Counted from the stretch's first letter, positions 35,933 to 44,599 are shown. The stretch is DNA of 64,000 nt from Blastopirellula retiformator (GCF_007859755.1 NZ_SJPF01000008.1:66878-130877); one strand, 5' to 3'. Translations and numbers: made by a program. The notes: generated from the letters alone by a model not told the origin.

Positions 35933-37282
35933 ATGTCTGAAAAAACAAAGCTGATTCAGCCGCGCACGCTGAAAGGTTTCCGCGACTATCTGCCCGCAGC
36001 GATGATGCCGCGCGAGCGTCTGATCGACGCTGCCAAGCGGGTCTATCGCTCTTATGGCTTTGCGCCGATCGATACGCCGGCCCTTGAATACGCCGAGGTG
36101 CTTACCGGGAAGGGAAGCGACGAGACCGATCGGCAGATGTACCGGTTCTTCGATCATGGCAATCGCGACGTCGGTCTCCGTTTTGACTTGACGGTTCCGC
36201 TGGCTCGCTTCGCCGCGCAGCATGTCGGCACGCTGGGGACTCCGTTCAAACGCTATCACATCGCAACGGTCTGGCGTGGCGAAAACGCTCAACGCGGTCG
36301 CTATCGCGAATTCATGCAGTGCGACTTTGATACGATCGGCGCCAAGTCGTTGGTCTCCGATATCGAAACGGCGCTGGTTATTCATGACCTGATGCGTGCG
36401 ATCGGCTTTGAAGGCTTTCAGATTCGGCTCAACAATCGCAAGGTCTTGAGCGGCGTGCTTGAGAAACTCGATCTGGCTGACAAGTCGACCGAAGTGCTGC
36501 GAGCGCTCGACAAGCTGGCGAAGATCGGCCGCGAGAAAGTCGCGGAAGAAATGATTGCCGCCGCGGGAGCAACTGCCGAGCAAGCCGAACAGGTGTTAAA
36601 GCTGGCCGAGGTTTCCGGTTCCAATGCCGAGATCCTGAAGCAGCTTGAGCCGCTGGTCGCGGGGTCGGAAAAAGGCGAGGAAGGCCTGTCGCAACTGCGC
36701 GACTTGCTCGACGCGACGGGTGCTGCCGGCGTGACCGACGCCCGGCTGGCAATCGACGTCTCGATTGCCCGCGGTTTGGACTACTACACCGGTACGATTT
36801 TCGAGACCTTCCTGGACGACTTGCCGGGGATCGGCAGCGTCTGTTCGGGCGGGCGGTATGACAATCTGGCCAGCCTCTACACCAAAGAACAACTCCCTGG
36901 CGTAGGAGCGTCGCTCGGATTGGATCGGCTGTTGGCCGCGATGGAAGAGCTTGGACCGGTCGAAACGGTCAGCACGCCGGCGCCGGTCTTCATTCCCTAT
37001 TTCGACGCCAAGAGCCTGAACACCTATCTGAAATTGGCTGCCCAACTGCGGGCTGCCGGGTTGGGTGTGGAGCTGTATCCCGAGCCCAAGAAGCTTGGCC
37101 AGCAACTGAAATACGCCGATCGCCGCGGATTTAAGGTGGCGGTTATCGCGGGTGATCGCGAATTGGCGGAAGGGAAATGCCAAGTTAAGAACCTGATGGC
37201 CGGCGAAGCGACCGACGAATCGCTCGCCGACGGCGCGGCAGCCGTAATCACCCGAATTGAGAAAATCCTTGCGTCATCGTAA
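35933..37282 (+). CDS. hisS: Histidyl-tRNA synthetase
   Basis: 449 residues, class II synthetase charging tRNA-His. Motif 1 surroundings KGFRDYLPAAMMPRERLI; motif 2 YHIATVWRGENAQRGRYREF; histidine A motif ARGLDYYTGTIFE; motif 3 GVGASLGLDRLLAAME. The C-terminal anticodon domain has AAGLGVELYPEPKKLGQQL. ATG 35933 is the first in frame. Normal HisRS length. Confidence 0.97.
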   Translation: MSEKTKLIQPRTLKGFRDYLPAAMMPRERLIDAAKRVYRSYGFAPIDTPALEYAEVLTGKGSDETDRQMYRFFDHGNRDVGLRFDLTVPLARFAAQHVGTLGTPFKRYHIATVWRGENAQRGRYREFMQCDFDTIGAKSLVSDIETALVIHDLMRAIGFEGFQIRLNNRKVLSGVLEKLDLADKSTEVLRALDKLAKIGREKVAEEMIAAAGATAEQAEQVLKLAEVSGSNAEILKQLEPLVAGSEKGEEGLSQLRDLLDATGAAGVTDARLAIDVSIARGLDYYTGTIFETFLDDLPGIGSVCSGGRYDNLASLYTKEQLPGVGASLGLDRLLAAMEELGPVETVSTPAPVFIPYFDAKSLNTYLKLAAQLRAAGLGVELYPEPKKLGQQLKYADRRGFKVAVIAGDRELAEGKCQVKNLMAGEATDESLADGAAAVITRIEKILASS

Positions 37283-37287
37283 ATCAC

Positions 37288-37307
37288 GGTGACAAACTGT
37301 TGTCACC
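37288..37307 (+). other. Perfect 8-bp hairpin after hisS
   Basis: GGTGACAA 37288-37295 with TTGTCACC 37300-37307, 4-nt loop. No T-run follows, so it is not a standard terminator; it lies between hisS and the HYExAFE gene and could stabilise the mRNA or serve as a binding site. Confidence 0.5.
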
Positions 37308-37358
37308 CTCGGTTGGCAAACTGTGAGCGTACGCTCGCCGCCGAGGAGACAACCAACG

Positions 37359-37931
37359 ATGACAATTCGGTCGAATCACTACGAAGCTGCTTTTGAAGCC
37401 TATCTCCGTCACCTGCAGGCCCCCTATGTGGCGGTCGATGAATCGCGTCGCTCGATCGCTGCCGATGGGACGATCAAAAACGTCGACTTTATCGTCTCTC
37501 CTTCGGGAAGCGAGATGTCGTGGTTGGTCGATGTGAAGGGCCGCCAGTTTCCATCAGGACGCAAGAATCGCTACTGGAAGAACTGGGCGACGATTGACGA
37601 CCTGCAGTCGATGGCCCAGTGGGAACTGCTGTTCGGGCCGCAATTTCGGGGCCTGTTCGTCTTCGCCTACTGCGTCACGGGCGATATGGCGCCGCTGCCG
37701 CAGAACCTCTTGTTTCCCTTTCGGGGAGAAGTTTACGCCTTTGTCGGCGTGCGAATCGACTTGTACGCGGCGTGGGCTCGGCGAATTTCGCCCAAGTGGC
37801 GGACCATCGCCATGCCGACCACCGCGTTCCGTCAACTTGCCCAGCCGCTGAAGCTGTTTCTCGAAACTCAGGCGGTGTCCGGCGGCGATTTCGATCGTCG
37901 CCGGGCGACCGAGATGGCGCCCATGTTTTAA
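37359..37931 (+). CDS. HYExAFE-family protein, predicted PD-(D/E)XK nuclease-like fold
   Basis: 190 residues from ATG 37359, with GAGGAG about 10 nt upstream. The N-terminus HYEAAFEAYLRHL gives the family its name. Then NVDFIVSPSGSEMSWLVDVK has the spacing of a PD-(D/E)XK active site: an Asp on one strand (VDFIV) and D-V-K on the next (LVDVKGRQ), followed by a helix with an Asn/Trp-rich turn. No signal peptide. It is conserved in Planctomycetes as far as I recall, without known function. The nuclease link is inference from the motif. Confidence 0.7.
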   Translation: MTIRSNHYEAAFEAYLRHLQAPYVAVDESRRSIAADGTIKNVDFIVSPSGSEMSWLVDVKGRQFPSGRKNRYWKNWATIDDLQSMAQWELLFGPQFRGLFVFAYCVTGDMAPLPQNLLFPFRGEVYAFVGVRIDLYAAWARRISPKWRTIAMPTTAFRQLAQPLKLFLETQAVSGGDFDRRRATEMAPMF

Positions 37932-37954
37932 CGCCATTGAGTAAAGGTAGCCGG

Positions 37955-38117
37955 CTAGAGCGTTTTTCTGATAGCAGTAGCGTTTCTGGCGTTGGTGAGG
38001 CAAGCTGGTCAAGGCGACCGAAGCAGGCGAATCCTCAAGATTCGTCGATGCAGGTCAACGCCGACCAGCGCGGCAGCAACCAGCCACAACGATACAGATG
38101 GAGGAAAACCGCTCTAG
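37955..38117. repeat. 163-bp foldback element with 14-bp terminal inverted repeats
   Basis: CTAGAGCGTTTTTC at the left end (37955-37968) is repeated in inverse at the right end with one mismatch (38104-38117). Inside are CTGGTC 38005-38010 with GACCAG 38063-38068 and a tip hairpin CGAATC 38028-38033 / GATTCG 38039-38044. The outer arms also pair imperfectly. It fills the gap between two convergent genes, and its right end overlaps the TAG stop of the regulator gene (38114-38116). This is how small non-autonomous elements or structured RNAs look; no second copy seen here. Confidence 0.5.
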
Positions 38118-39499
38118 TCGCTGGAAAGGCCGTATTCGTCCGCCTTCTTCTTGACCGTTGTGCGATGCATCCCCAGCGTCTTGGCGGCGGCGACGAATTG
38201 CCCTTGGTGCTTTTCGAGAGCGGCGCGGATCAGCGGCGGTTCTACCAGGGCCAAGAAGCGAGCATGCAAATCGTCAATCGCTTCCCCATTTTCCAGTTGT
38301 TGCTGAGCCCAGGCGCGAATCAATTCGCCCAGATCAACATGCCCAGTCGTGTTGAGCGGGGGCGCCGCGGCCGGCAGATGTTCGACTCGAATCGCGTCTC
38401 CCATGCTGACGATTTGCGCATGTTCTAGCGCGTTCCGCAGTTCACGGACGTTACCATACCACGGGCGACGTTTGAGCTCCTCGAGCGCCGCAGACGTGAT
38501 CGCCGCGCCATTGCCCCCTAGTTGCGATAGGAAGTATCTCGCCAGCTCGGGTATGTCGTCGACCCGCTGGCGGAGCGGCGGAAGTTGCAGGCGAAACGCG
38601 CTGAGCCGGAAATAGAGATCGTGGCGGAATTCGCCTGCCTCGACTTGCCCTAGCAAGTTGCGATGCGTCGCCGACACAACGCGAAAGCGAGTCGCTACCG
38701 GTTGTCCGCCGCCGACCGGAGTTACCTCGCCATGTTCCAAGGCCCGCAGCAGTTTGACCTGGGCGGCGGCTGGAATGTCGGCGACTTCATCCAGAAACAG
38801 CGTGCCGCCGTTGGCCTGTTGCAAATAGCCGGGCTTGGCGTCGTGCGCGTCGGTGAAGGCGCCGCGTGTATGGCCGAAAAGTTCGCTTTCGACCAGGGAC
38901 GGACTGAGCGAGGCCAGGTTCACGGCGACAAAGGGGCCGCTCGAGCGAGCGCTATGTTGATGGATGGCCCGGGCCGCCAGTTCCTTGCCGGAACCACTTT
39001 CCCCTTCGATCAACACGCAGGCGTCGGCCGCGGCCGCTTGGGCGATTTTTTTGAACACAACCTGAATCGATGGCGACTTGCCAACCATGCCGTCGGGCGA
39101 GATCGGAGCTTCGCCTAGGGGCACTCCTAGCGACGATTCGCGTGGCGCCAGCGCTCGCTCAATCGCGCCAGTAATCGTCGCGGCGTCAAACGGTTTGACG
39201 ATGTATTCAAAGGCGCCGCTCTTGACCGCGGCGACGGCGGTCTCCAGGTCGCCAAAGGCGGTGATTAGAATGACCGGTGCGTTGCCGGACGCTTGACGGA
39301 TGGCGTCGATCGCTTCGAGCCCGGACATCCCCGGCAGGCGGACATCGAGGATGATCGCGGCGGGGCGGTAGCTTTCCAGCTTTTGCAGCGCTTCTTCGGC
39401 CGAAGCGGCGACTTCGGTTGAGTGCCCCTTCGCTTCGGCTAACGAACTGACGGCCCAGCAGACGCTCGGCTCGTCGTCAACGATAAGAACTTCCGCCAT
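38114..39499 (-). CDS. NtrC-type sigma54-dependent response regulator
   Basis: 461 residues. Receiver domain 1-120 with D52 in IILDVRLPG and the switch lysine in IVKPFD. AAA+ domain with Walker A GESGSGKE, Walker B GGTLFLDEV and the sigma54-contacting loop as GAFTDA (213-218; usually GAFTGA). C-terminal Fis-type HTH FVAAAKTLGMHRTTVKKK. It activates sigma54 promoters after phosphorylation. The ATG at 39499 lies 3 bp after the stop of the kinase gene, a coupled two-component pair. Targets unknown. Confidence 0.93.
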   Translation of the reverse strand: MAEVLIVDDEPSVCWAVSSLAEAKGHSTEVAASAEEALQKLESYRPAAIILDVRLPGMSGLEAIDAIRQASGNAPVILITAFGDLETAVAAVKSGAFEYIVKPFDAATITGAIERALAPRESSLGVPLGEAPISPDGMVGKSPSIQVVFKKIAQAAAADACVLIEGESGSGKELAARAIHQHSARSSGPFVAVNLASLSPSLVESELFGHTRGAFTDAHDAKPGYLQQANGGTLFLDEVADIPAAAQVKLLRALEHGEVTPVGGGQPVATRFRVVSATHRNLLGQVEAGEFRHDLYFRLSAFRLQLPPLRQRVDDIPELARYFLSQLGGNGAAITSAALEELKRRPWYGNVRELRNALEHAQIVSMGDAIRVEHLPAAAPPLNTTGHVDLGELIRAWAQQQLENGEAIDDLHARFLALVEPPLIRAALEKHQGQFVAAAKTLGMHRTTVKKKADEYGLSSD

Positions 39500-39502
39500 C
39501 GG

Positions 39503-40882
39503 TTAGTCGTTTCTCTTGTCGGTCAGGTGAATTTCAAATCGCGTTTCGCCGTTCTCACGGCGATAGGTCGCTTCGCCATGATGTACGCGAGCGACTTCGC
39601 GAACAATCGTCAAACCAAGGCCGACCCCTTCTCGCTTGGAGGTGATCAGCGGATCAAAGGCGGATTCTTCCAGGTCGTGCGGCAATCCCGGCCCGTTGTC
39701 GACGACCGTCAAATGGATGCCGGTCGGCTGTCGCTTCAATTCTAAGCGGACTTCGCCAGGAAGGGACGCTTCGGTTCGCGGCTGGGCGGCGATCGCCTCG
39801 ACGGCGTTGGTCAACAAATTGACGATGACGGTTTGCAGCAGCGTTGGTTCGCCATTCAGCGGATACTCGCCCTCGCCATCGAAATGGATGGCGACATGAT
39901 GATGCTGAGCCAAAGGACGCACCAGCGGCAACGCCTCCAGGACCACATCACGCAAGTCGAGCGGCTGGAAATCGCGGCGTTCCTCTTTGCCAAAATTGAC
40001 GATCGCCCGCAAGTGCGTCGTAATCAGCGCCAACTGCTGATTGGCGATCGCCATGCTCTCGTCGTCGGCTTGGGGACAATGGAGCGCATGGACGTCGAGG
40101 GCCAGCTTGCAGCCGGTCGCGGCGTTGCGAACCTGATGGGCAAATCCCGCGCCCAATTGTCCCAAGACGCGGGTTCGCTCCAGCGTCCGAATTTTTTCAT
40201 CGTAAGCGGTCAGTTGTTCCGCAAGTTGATTGACGGCGTCGACCAGATCGCGAACTTCATCATTGGTGCTCCGTGGCGGGATCGGCGAAGCGTCGCCGGC
40301 AGCAATCCGATTGACCTGATTTCGCAGCTGCGCGATTGGCGCCGTCACGGTGCGGGCCAGGGCGAACGCGACCAATACCAGCACGAAGAAGCCGACGATC
40401 CCGATCCAAAAGGGTGGTCCAGCGGCGGCCGTCCAGGCTTTGCGGTATGAGTCGACCGGATAGAACATGTGCAATACCTGGCCCCTCAGAGAACGTCCCT
40501 GCAGCGCGACCGCCGCGTGAAAGTACTCTTGGTCGTCGATCGCCATCTCTTCGGTCAGCGACAGATGTTCAATCGAATCGGTCACCGCCAATGGGGCGAG
40601 TTGCTCCGACTGGAGGCCGGCAAGCGTAGACCGGATCAATTGGCCATCTTGAGTGACGGCGTACTGGGCGCCGGAGAGCCCCTTCATTTGCTCCAGAACG
40701 GCGTCGCTCAAGGGGAAGGTCGCGGATTGCAGCACCTGGGCCACGTCACGCAGTCGCGATTCGATCCGCGACTTGGCGCTACCGACCGAAATTTGCGCCG
40801 TAACCAAGGTCACCCCCACCATGATCGCCAGCAACACAGCGGCGAACGGAAGAAGCAATTGAATACGGAGCGGCCAGCGCAT
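39503..40882 (-). CDS. Membrane sensor histidine kinase, partner of the NtrC-type regulator
   Basis: 459 residues from ATG 40882; a start at 40969 would add 29 residues without clear features. Membrane helix 1 (IQLLLPFAAVLLAIMVGVTL), a periplasmic sensor of about 130 residues, helix 2 (WIGIVGFFVLVLVAFALA), HAMP domain (APIAQLRNQVNRIAAGD), H-box GAGFAHQVRNAATGC, N-box NLLTNAVEAIA, G-boxes DNGPGLP and GVGLGLTIV. In the H-box the usual HE(I/L)xNP reads HQVRNA, which may change acid/base assistance. Directly upstream of the regulator. Confidence 0.92.
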   Translation of the reverse strand: MRWPLRIQLLLPFAAVLLAIMVGVTLVTAQISVGSAKSRIESRLRDVAQVLQSATFPLSDAVLEQMKGLSGAQYAVTQDGQLIRSTLAGLQSEQLAPLAVTDSIEHLSLTEEMAIDDQEYFHAAVALQGRSLRGQVLHMFYPVDSYRKAWTAAAGPPFWIGIVGFFVLVLVAFALARTVTAPIAQLRNQVNRIAAGDASPIPPRSTNDEVRDLVDAVNQLAEQLTAYDEKIRTLERTRVLGQLGAGFAHQVRNAATGCKLALDVHALHCPQADDESMAIANQQLALITTHLRAIVNFGKEERRDFQPLDLRDVVLEALPLVRPLAQHHHVAIHFDGEGEYPLNGEPTLLQTVIVNLLTNAVEAIAAQPRTEASLPGEVRLELKRQPTGIHLTVVDNGPGLPHDLEESAFDPLITSKREGVGLGLTIVREVARVHHGEATYRRENGETRFEIHLTDKRND

Positions 40883-41133
40883 AGCAATAGGTACGCGAAA
40901 GTGGATGTGGAGAATCAATTCATGGTAATCGAAAGCGGCTGATCGATTTTGTGTCGGTTTTTTCGTCATCGATGTCGGCGGTTTCGACAGTCGTTCATTT
41001 TTCTAAGTTATTGGTAATAAAGGGAATAGATGCCGATCGCCCTAACGAATTTTAATCTAAGCTGAGCTTGAAAGGCACAGGCGACGGAGATCGCTTTCTC
41101 CGTGCCTAGGAACTTGGACAGAAGAGGCGAAGG

Positions 41134-42144
41134 ATGAATTGCGCGGAAAAGAGAGGCGGCTTTACGCTGGTTGAATTGTTAGTGGTGATCGCCATTATCG
41201 GCGTGTTGATCGCCCTGTTGTTACCGGCGGTTCAGCAAGCCCGCGAGGCGGCTCGCCGCATGCAGTGCAGCAACAATCTGAAACAGCTGGGACTGGCGAT
41301 TCACAACTACGAGAGCACCTTCAAACGGTTTCCGGCCAGCATTATCATCCCCGCTTCTGGGACGTTCGGCGGCTCGAACAACGGCTCGTGGGGCGTGCAT
41401 GGCCGCATCTTGGACTATCTGGAACAAGCGAATCTGAAGGACCTGGTCGATCTGAACGTCGCTTGGGACAACCAGGCCGCTATCAGCAATATCAAAGTGC
41501 CGGTCTTCTCCTGCCCTAGTGATCCTGGTTCGGACCGCTCGCGCGATCCCGGCAGCGGGCGCCCGGTTCTGTACCCGACGACCTATGGCTTCAATATGGG
41601 AACCTGGTTCGTCTACGACCCGAGCACGAAGCGGGGAGGGGACGGCATGTTCTATCCGAACAGCCATCTCACCTTTGCATCGGCAACCGATGGCACTAGC
41701 AATACCTTGTTAGCGGCGGAGGTCAAAGCCTGGATGCCATATACCCGCAATACTCAGCCTTCGTCGACGGCCATTCCGGCCAACGTCGCCGACGCCGAAG
41801 CGGCGGTGGCGGCCGCCTCCGGGGAATTCAAGTCAGAAACGGGCCATACCGAATGGCCTGACGGGCGCGTTCATCACACCGGATTTACGGCGACGATGAC
41901 CCCGAATACGCACGTCAATTTCAACGACGGGACCAAGGACTACGACGCCGACTACAACTCGAACCAGGAAGGGAAGACGACTGATCCGACCTATGCCGTG
42001 GTTACCTCACGCAGTTGGCATCCGGGCGTCGTTCAGGTGGTCCGCCTGGATGGTTCGGTATCAAGCGTCCCCGAGACGATCGACCTGGCGACTTGGCGGT
42101 ACATGGCAACCCGCAGCGGAGGCGAGGTGATCCCCAGCAACTAG
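41134..42144 (+). CDS. DUF1559 prepilin-like secreted protein
   Basis: 336 residues. Class III signal GGFTLVELLVVIAIIGVLIA followed by LLPAVQQAREAARRMQCSNN, the textbook start of the DUF1559 family that is greatly expanded in Planctomycetes. The C-terminal part has SRSWHPGVVQVVRLDGSVS, the H...DG signature of the family. Processed by prepilin peptidase and probably assembled at the surface. GCGAAGG precedes the ATG. Function of the family unknown. Confidence 0.93.
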   Translation: MNCAEKRGGFTLVELLVVIAIIGVLIALLLPAVQQAREAARRMQCSNNLKQLGLAIHNYESTFKRFPASIIIPASGTFGGSNNGSWGVHGRILDYLEQANLKDLVDLNVAWDNQAAISNIKVPVFSCPSDPGSDRSRDPGSGRPVLYPTTYGFNMGTWFVYDPSTKRGGDGMFYPNSHLTFASATDGTSNTLLAAEVKAWMPYTRNTQPSSTAIPANVADAEAAVAAASGEFKSETGHTEWPDGRVHHTGFTATMTPNTHVNFNDGTKDYDADYNSNQEGKTTDPTYAVVTSRSWHPGVVQVVRLDGSVSSVPETIDLATWRYMATRSGGEVIPSN

Positions 42145-42334
42145 CGGCGTCGGAAACACGCATCATTTCTAAACGAGCCTGACGAAAATCAATCGCCAGG
42201 CTTTGTTTTTGCGCCGCCGTAGTTTTTGACCCTGACCCCTGGCAGCAATTACGATGGAAGTTGCGCGATCGTGAGCCGGGCGACGTTTTTTCCGGCGAGC
42301 TTCCACGTTCGAACCTCTTTCCGCGGGGCTCACC

Positions 42335-42832
42335 ATGAGTATCAAGCTAGCCAAGCTTCGCTGCCCGCACTGCGGAAAATCGCTTGGGATCCCTCGCAAG
42401 TTAGCGGGCAAGACTTCTCCCTGTCCCCGCTGCGGCGAGTCGTTCACGATCGCCCAGGATCTTTCGCAACTTGTTTCGATTACCCCGCCCGGCGAAGAAG
42501 AGCCGATCGTCGCCGAGGCGGGCGAAGCGGATGAACCGCCGATGGCGCTGTCGGTGGAAAAATCGGAGTCGCGGTTTCCGTGGCTGATCTTGCTGATCGC
42601 CGGCGTGACGATTGCGACGCTGTTGGTGATCGGGGTCGTCGTTTGGATGGTTTCGCCGGCTTCCCCACCAACGACAGAGCCGCAGGTCCAGATTGAACCG
42701 ACGGCAACGACGCCGGCCGAGGAGCCGGAGCCGATCGAGGAAATGGACGAAGAATCGACTTCGCCCAACGGGATGTACGATCGTCAGCCGCAGTCTGTTG
42801 AACCGAGTGCTAGTACGAAACCACGGCCGTAG
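42335..42832 (+). CDS. Zinc-ribbon membrane protein
   Basis: 165 residues. An N-terminal zinc ribbon (LRCPHCGKSLGIPRKLAGK, CPRCGESF; CxxC twice), a linker, one membrane helix (WLILLIAGVTIATLLVIGVV, about 87-106) and an acidic, Pro/Thr/Glu-rich tail of 55 residues. Such CxxC-TM-tail proteins are frequent in Planctomycetes; function unknown. It overlaps no other gene and is followed by a micro-gene 12 bp downstream. Confidence 0.75.
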   Translation: MSIKLAKLRCPHCGKSLGIPRKLAGKTSPCPRCGESFTIAQDLSQLVSITPPGEEEPIVAEAGEADEPPMALSVEKSESRFPWLILLIAGVTIATLLVIGVVVWMVSPASPPTTEPQVQIEPTATTPAEEPEPIEEMDEESTSPNGMYDRQPQSVEPSASTKPRP

Positions 42833-42844
42833 TTGGAGTGGACG

Positions 42845-42985
42845 ATGGACGAAGAACTTCAGGCGATTCAAGAGGCCATCGACGATTTGAAGGCCGGCGA
42901 TGTGGGAGTTCCCGCAGAGGTAATACTTGCCGAAATTCGTCGCAAGTTTCTCGAGGATTCACCCAAACAAGACAAGACCGGCTGA
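42845..42985 (+). CDS. Micro-protein of 46 residues
   Basis: ATG 42845 follows the zinc-ribbon stop by 12 bp, with GGAG in the spacer. The product MDEELQAIQEAIDDLKAGDV... is acidic and helical, ending in EIRRKFLEDSPKQDKTG. Composition and size resemble small antitoxin or regulator-type helices but no toxin gene is adjacent. The TGA stop is the last part of the 5' arm of the terminator stem, so translation and termination may interact. Too short for homology reasoning; coding character judged from spacing and amino-acid composition. Confidence 0.6.
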   Translation: MDEELQAIQEAIDDLKAGDVGVPAEVILAEIRRKFLEDSPKQDKTG

Positions 42986-43018
42986 AAGGCATTTCACCTC
43001 TCAGCCGGTTTCTTTTTT
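42977..43018 (+). terminator. Intrinsic terminator after the micro-gene
   Basis: ACCGGCTGA 42977-42985 pairs with TCAGCCGGT 43001-43009, then TTCTTTTTT. It faces the convergent sigma-factor gene, which ends at 43048. Confidence 0.85.
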
Positions 43019-43047
43019 GCCAACGTCGTTAGAAAGTGCGGTCGCCG

Positions 43048-43620
43048 TTAGACGGCGATCTGCTCTTCCATCTCCTTCGCCAGACGCTTACGCGCGACGT
43101 GCAGACGACGCTTGATGGTACCGATCGGAGCATCAAACTCGTCGCTCATCTCACGCAGCGACTGACCTTCGACGTAGAACGCACGGAGCGTTTCGCGGTC
43201 GAGATCACGCAGTTGGGCCAGGCCCTCGTGCAGGTTCTCGGCCCGCTCGCCGTCCATCAGCATATCGAGCGGAGTCCGGCGATCAACGCAAGTCGCCGCC
43301 AAAGTTTCCGGCTCGGTCGCGATGTCAGGAGGACGTCGCACGGCGCGGTTGATCGCCATGCGGACGGTGATCGAGCGGAGCCAACCGGGGAACGCCGCCG
43401 GTTCACGCAGCTGGTCCATCTTCTGCATCGCCTGGATGAAGACGTCCTGGCACAGTTCCTGCGCCTCGGCGTAGTCACGCAGTCGCTTCAGGGCGATCGC
43501 GAAGACGACTCCCTGGAACTGCTCGACCAGTTGGCCGAAAGCCTCACGGTCGCCAGTCTGCGAAGCCGTAACCAGGGCGATCATCCGCTCTTTTTCATCA
43601 AGATGCGCGAAGTTAGTCAT
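43048..43620 (-). CDS. ECF-type RNA polymerase sigma factor (orphan)
   Basis: 190 residues from ATG 43620. Region 2 is FGQLVEQFQGVVFAIALKRL and DYAEAQELCQDVFIQAMQKM, WLRSITVRMAINRAVRR; region 4 is LRDLDRETLRAFYVEGQSLR and FDAPIGTIKRRLHVARKRLA. The frame continues upstream but without sigma features. It has no adjacent anti-sigma gene; the small gene upstream (43855-44148) has strong translation signals and could be an unusual partner. Targets unknown. Confidence 0.9.
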   Translation of the reverse strand: MTNFAHLDEKERMIALVTASQTGDREAFGQLVEQFQGVVFAIALKRLRDYAEAQELCQDVFIQAMQKMDQLREPAAFPGWLRSITVRMAINRAVRRPPDIATEPETLAATCVDRRTPLDMLMDGERAENLHEGLAQLRDLDRETLRAFYVEGQSLREMSDEFDAPIGTIKRRLHVARKRLAKEMEEQIAV

Positions 43621-43854
43621 CGTAAGTCTCTCTCGTATGGTTCTATGTATTGGGACTGCTGAGGACGCAGAGGCGGCGGCAGGCGAAGGTGCGTGCAACC
43701 GCGATTCGGCCGAAGAGCAGGAGGCGTCAGCGAGAGCGCGAAAACAGACCAAAACTGGAGACTGTTAGCGCGAGCCGAGCGCGACTAGCTCAGGCGCCGT
43801 CGGGGCGAGCCTTGCAGACGAGAAGCGAGACGAATTGTCCGACGCGTGAGCGTC

Positions 43855-44148
43855 TTAGCTTCTGCCTATCCAGGCCGGCGATCCTTGCGATCGCACGAAA
43901 CCCCAACTAAACGCCGGCTGTAGTTGGACCGGTTCTTGTAAACCTGGTAGCCAACTTTCGCCGCCGAGCCATGACGGTTTCAGACCGCCGCCCTGTTTGG
44001 AGGGCTTGGTCATATGTGTCATGGCATGACCATAGAGACGCATACACGTGGAGTAACCCTCGCGAGCGACATCAACGGCGACCACGGCGACGCGGGCGAC
44101 TGCAGCGACAACAATGTTTTCGCGGATGTTGATAATGTCGTTACGCAT
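43855..44148 (-). CDS. Small hypothetical protein upstream of the ECF sigma gene
   Basis: 97 residues. A perfect AGGAGGA lies 9 nt before ATG 44148, the best ribosome-binding site of the region, which is the main reason to believe the gene. The N-terminal part NIVVAAVARVAVVAVDVA is weakly hydrophobic; then RLYGHAMTHMTKPSKQ and a Gly/Trp/Pro-rich end. No recognised family. 234 bp separate it from the sigma gene. The true product might be shorter. Confidence 0.45.
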   Translation of the reverse strand: MRNDIINIRENIVVAAVARVAVVAVDVAREGYSTCMRLYGHAMTHMTKPSKQGGGLKPSWLGGESWLPGLQEPVQLQPAFSWGFVRSQGSPAWIGRS

Positions 44149-44599
44149 TGTGAGTTCCTCCTACGCGGCTTGCGCAGTGAGAGAGTTAAGTAGTAGACGT
44201 TTCCCCAACCTACCTTGGCGGGGAACATTGAAATATATCGTGCCTCGGTGACCGCAGCAACTTTGTGAAATATTTACCGAAGTCTGCAACTCGATCGCAA
44301 CATGCTATCGAGTGGGCACATCAGTAAGACGGTACTTCGTCGGATTGGTTCGCGGGCCACGCAGATATTTTCCCAATTTCGCCTGAGAAGTTGGTGTGGC
44401 GGCTCGCGGTTCGTTGTAAGTGGTTGTAGCTAAATAGGTTGCGGATAGAACTTTTTTGGCGAAAATCTGGTCGATGGCCTGGGAACCTCCGCCAAGATTT
44501 GAAAAAACGACGCACCTTCGCCCTCGTCCAAAGGAGGAAAGCGACGGTGCGTCGTCCCGGCCTGGCGAACCAGTTCACCGGCCGCGGAGGGGAGGTCGC
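44149..44599. other. Gap of 450 bp with one terminator
   Basis: Only the terminator at 44502-44555 is clear. Other open frames here (for example around 44320-44610) have no family features and run over the terminator. A/T-rich stretch at 44225-44275 may hold the promoter for the small gene at 43855-44148. Confidence 0.4.
44502..44555 (-). terminator. Intrinsic terminator after the FSYEP protein gene
   Basis: On the minus strand ACGACGCACC pairs with GGTGCGTCGT around a 30-nt interior, then six U (plus-strand A-run 44502-44507). Confidence 0.75.
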
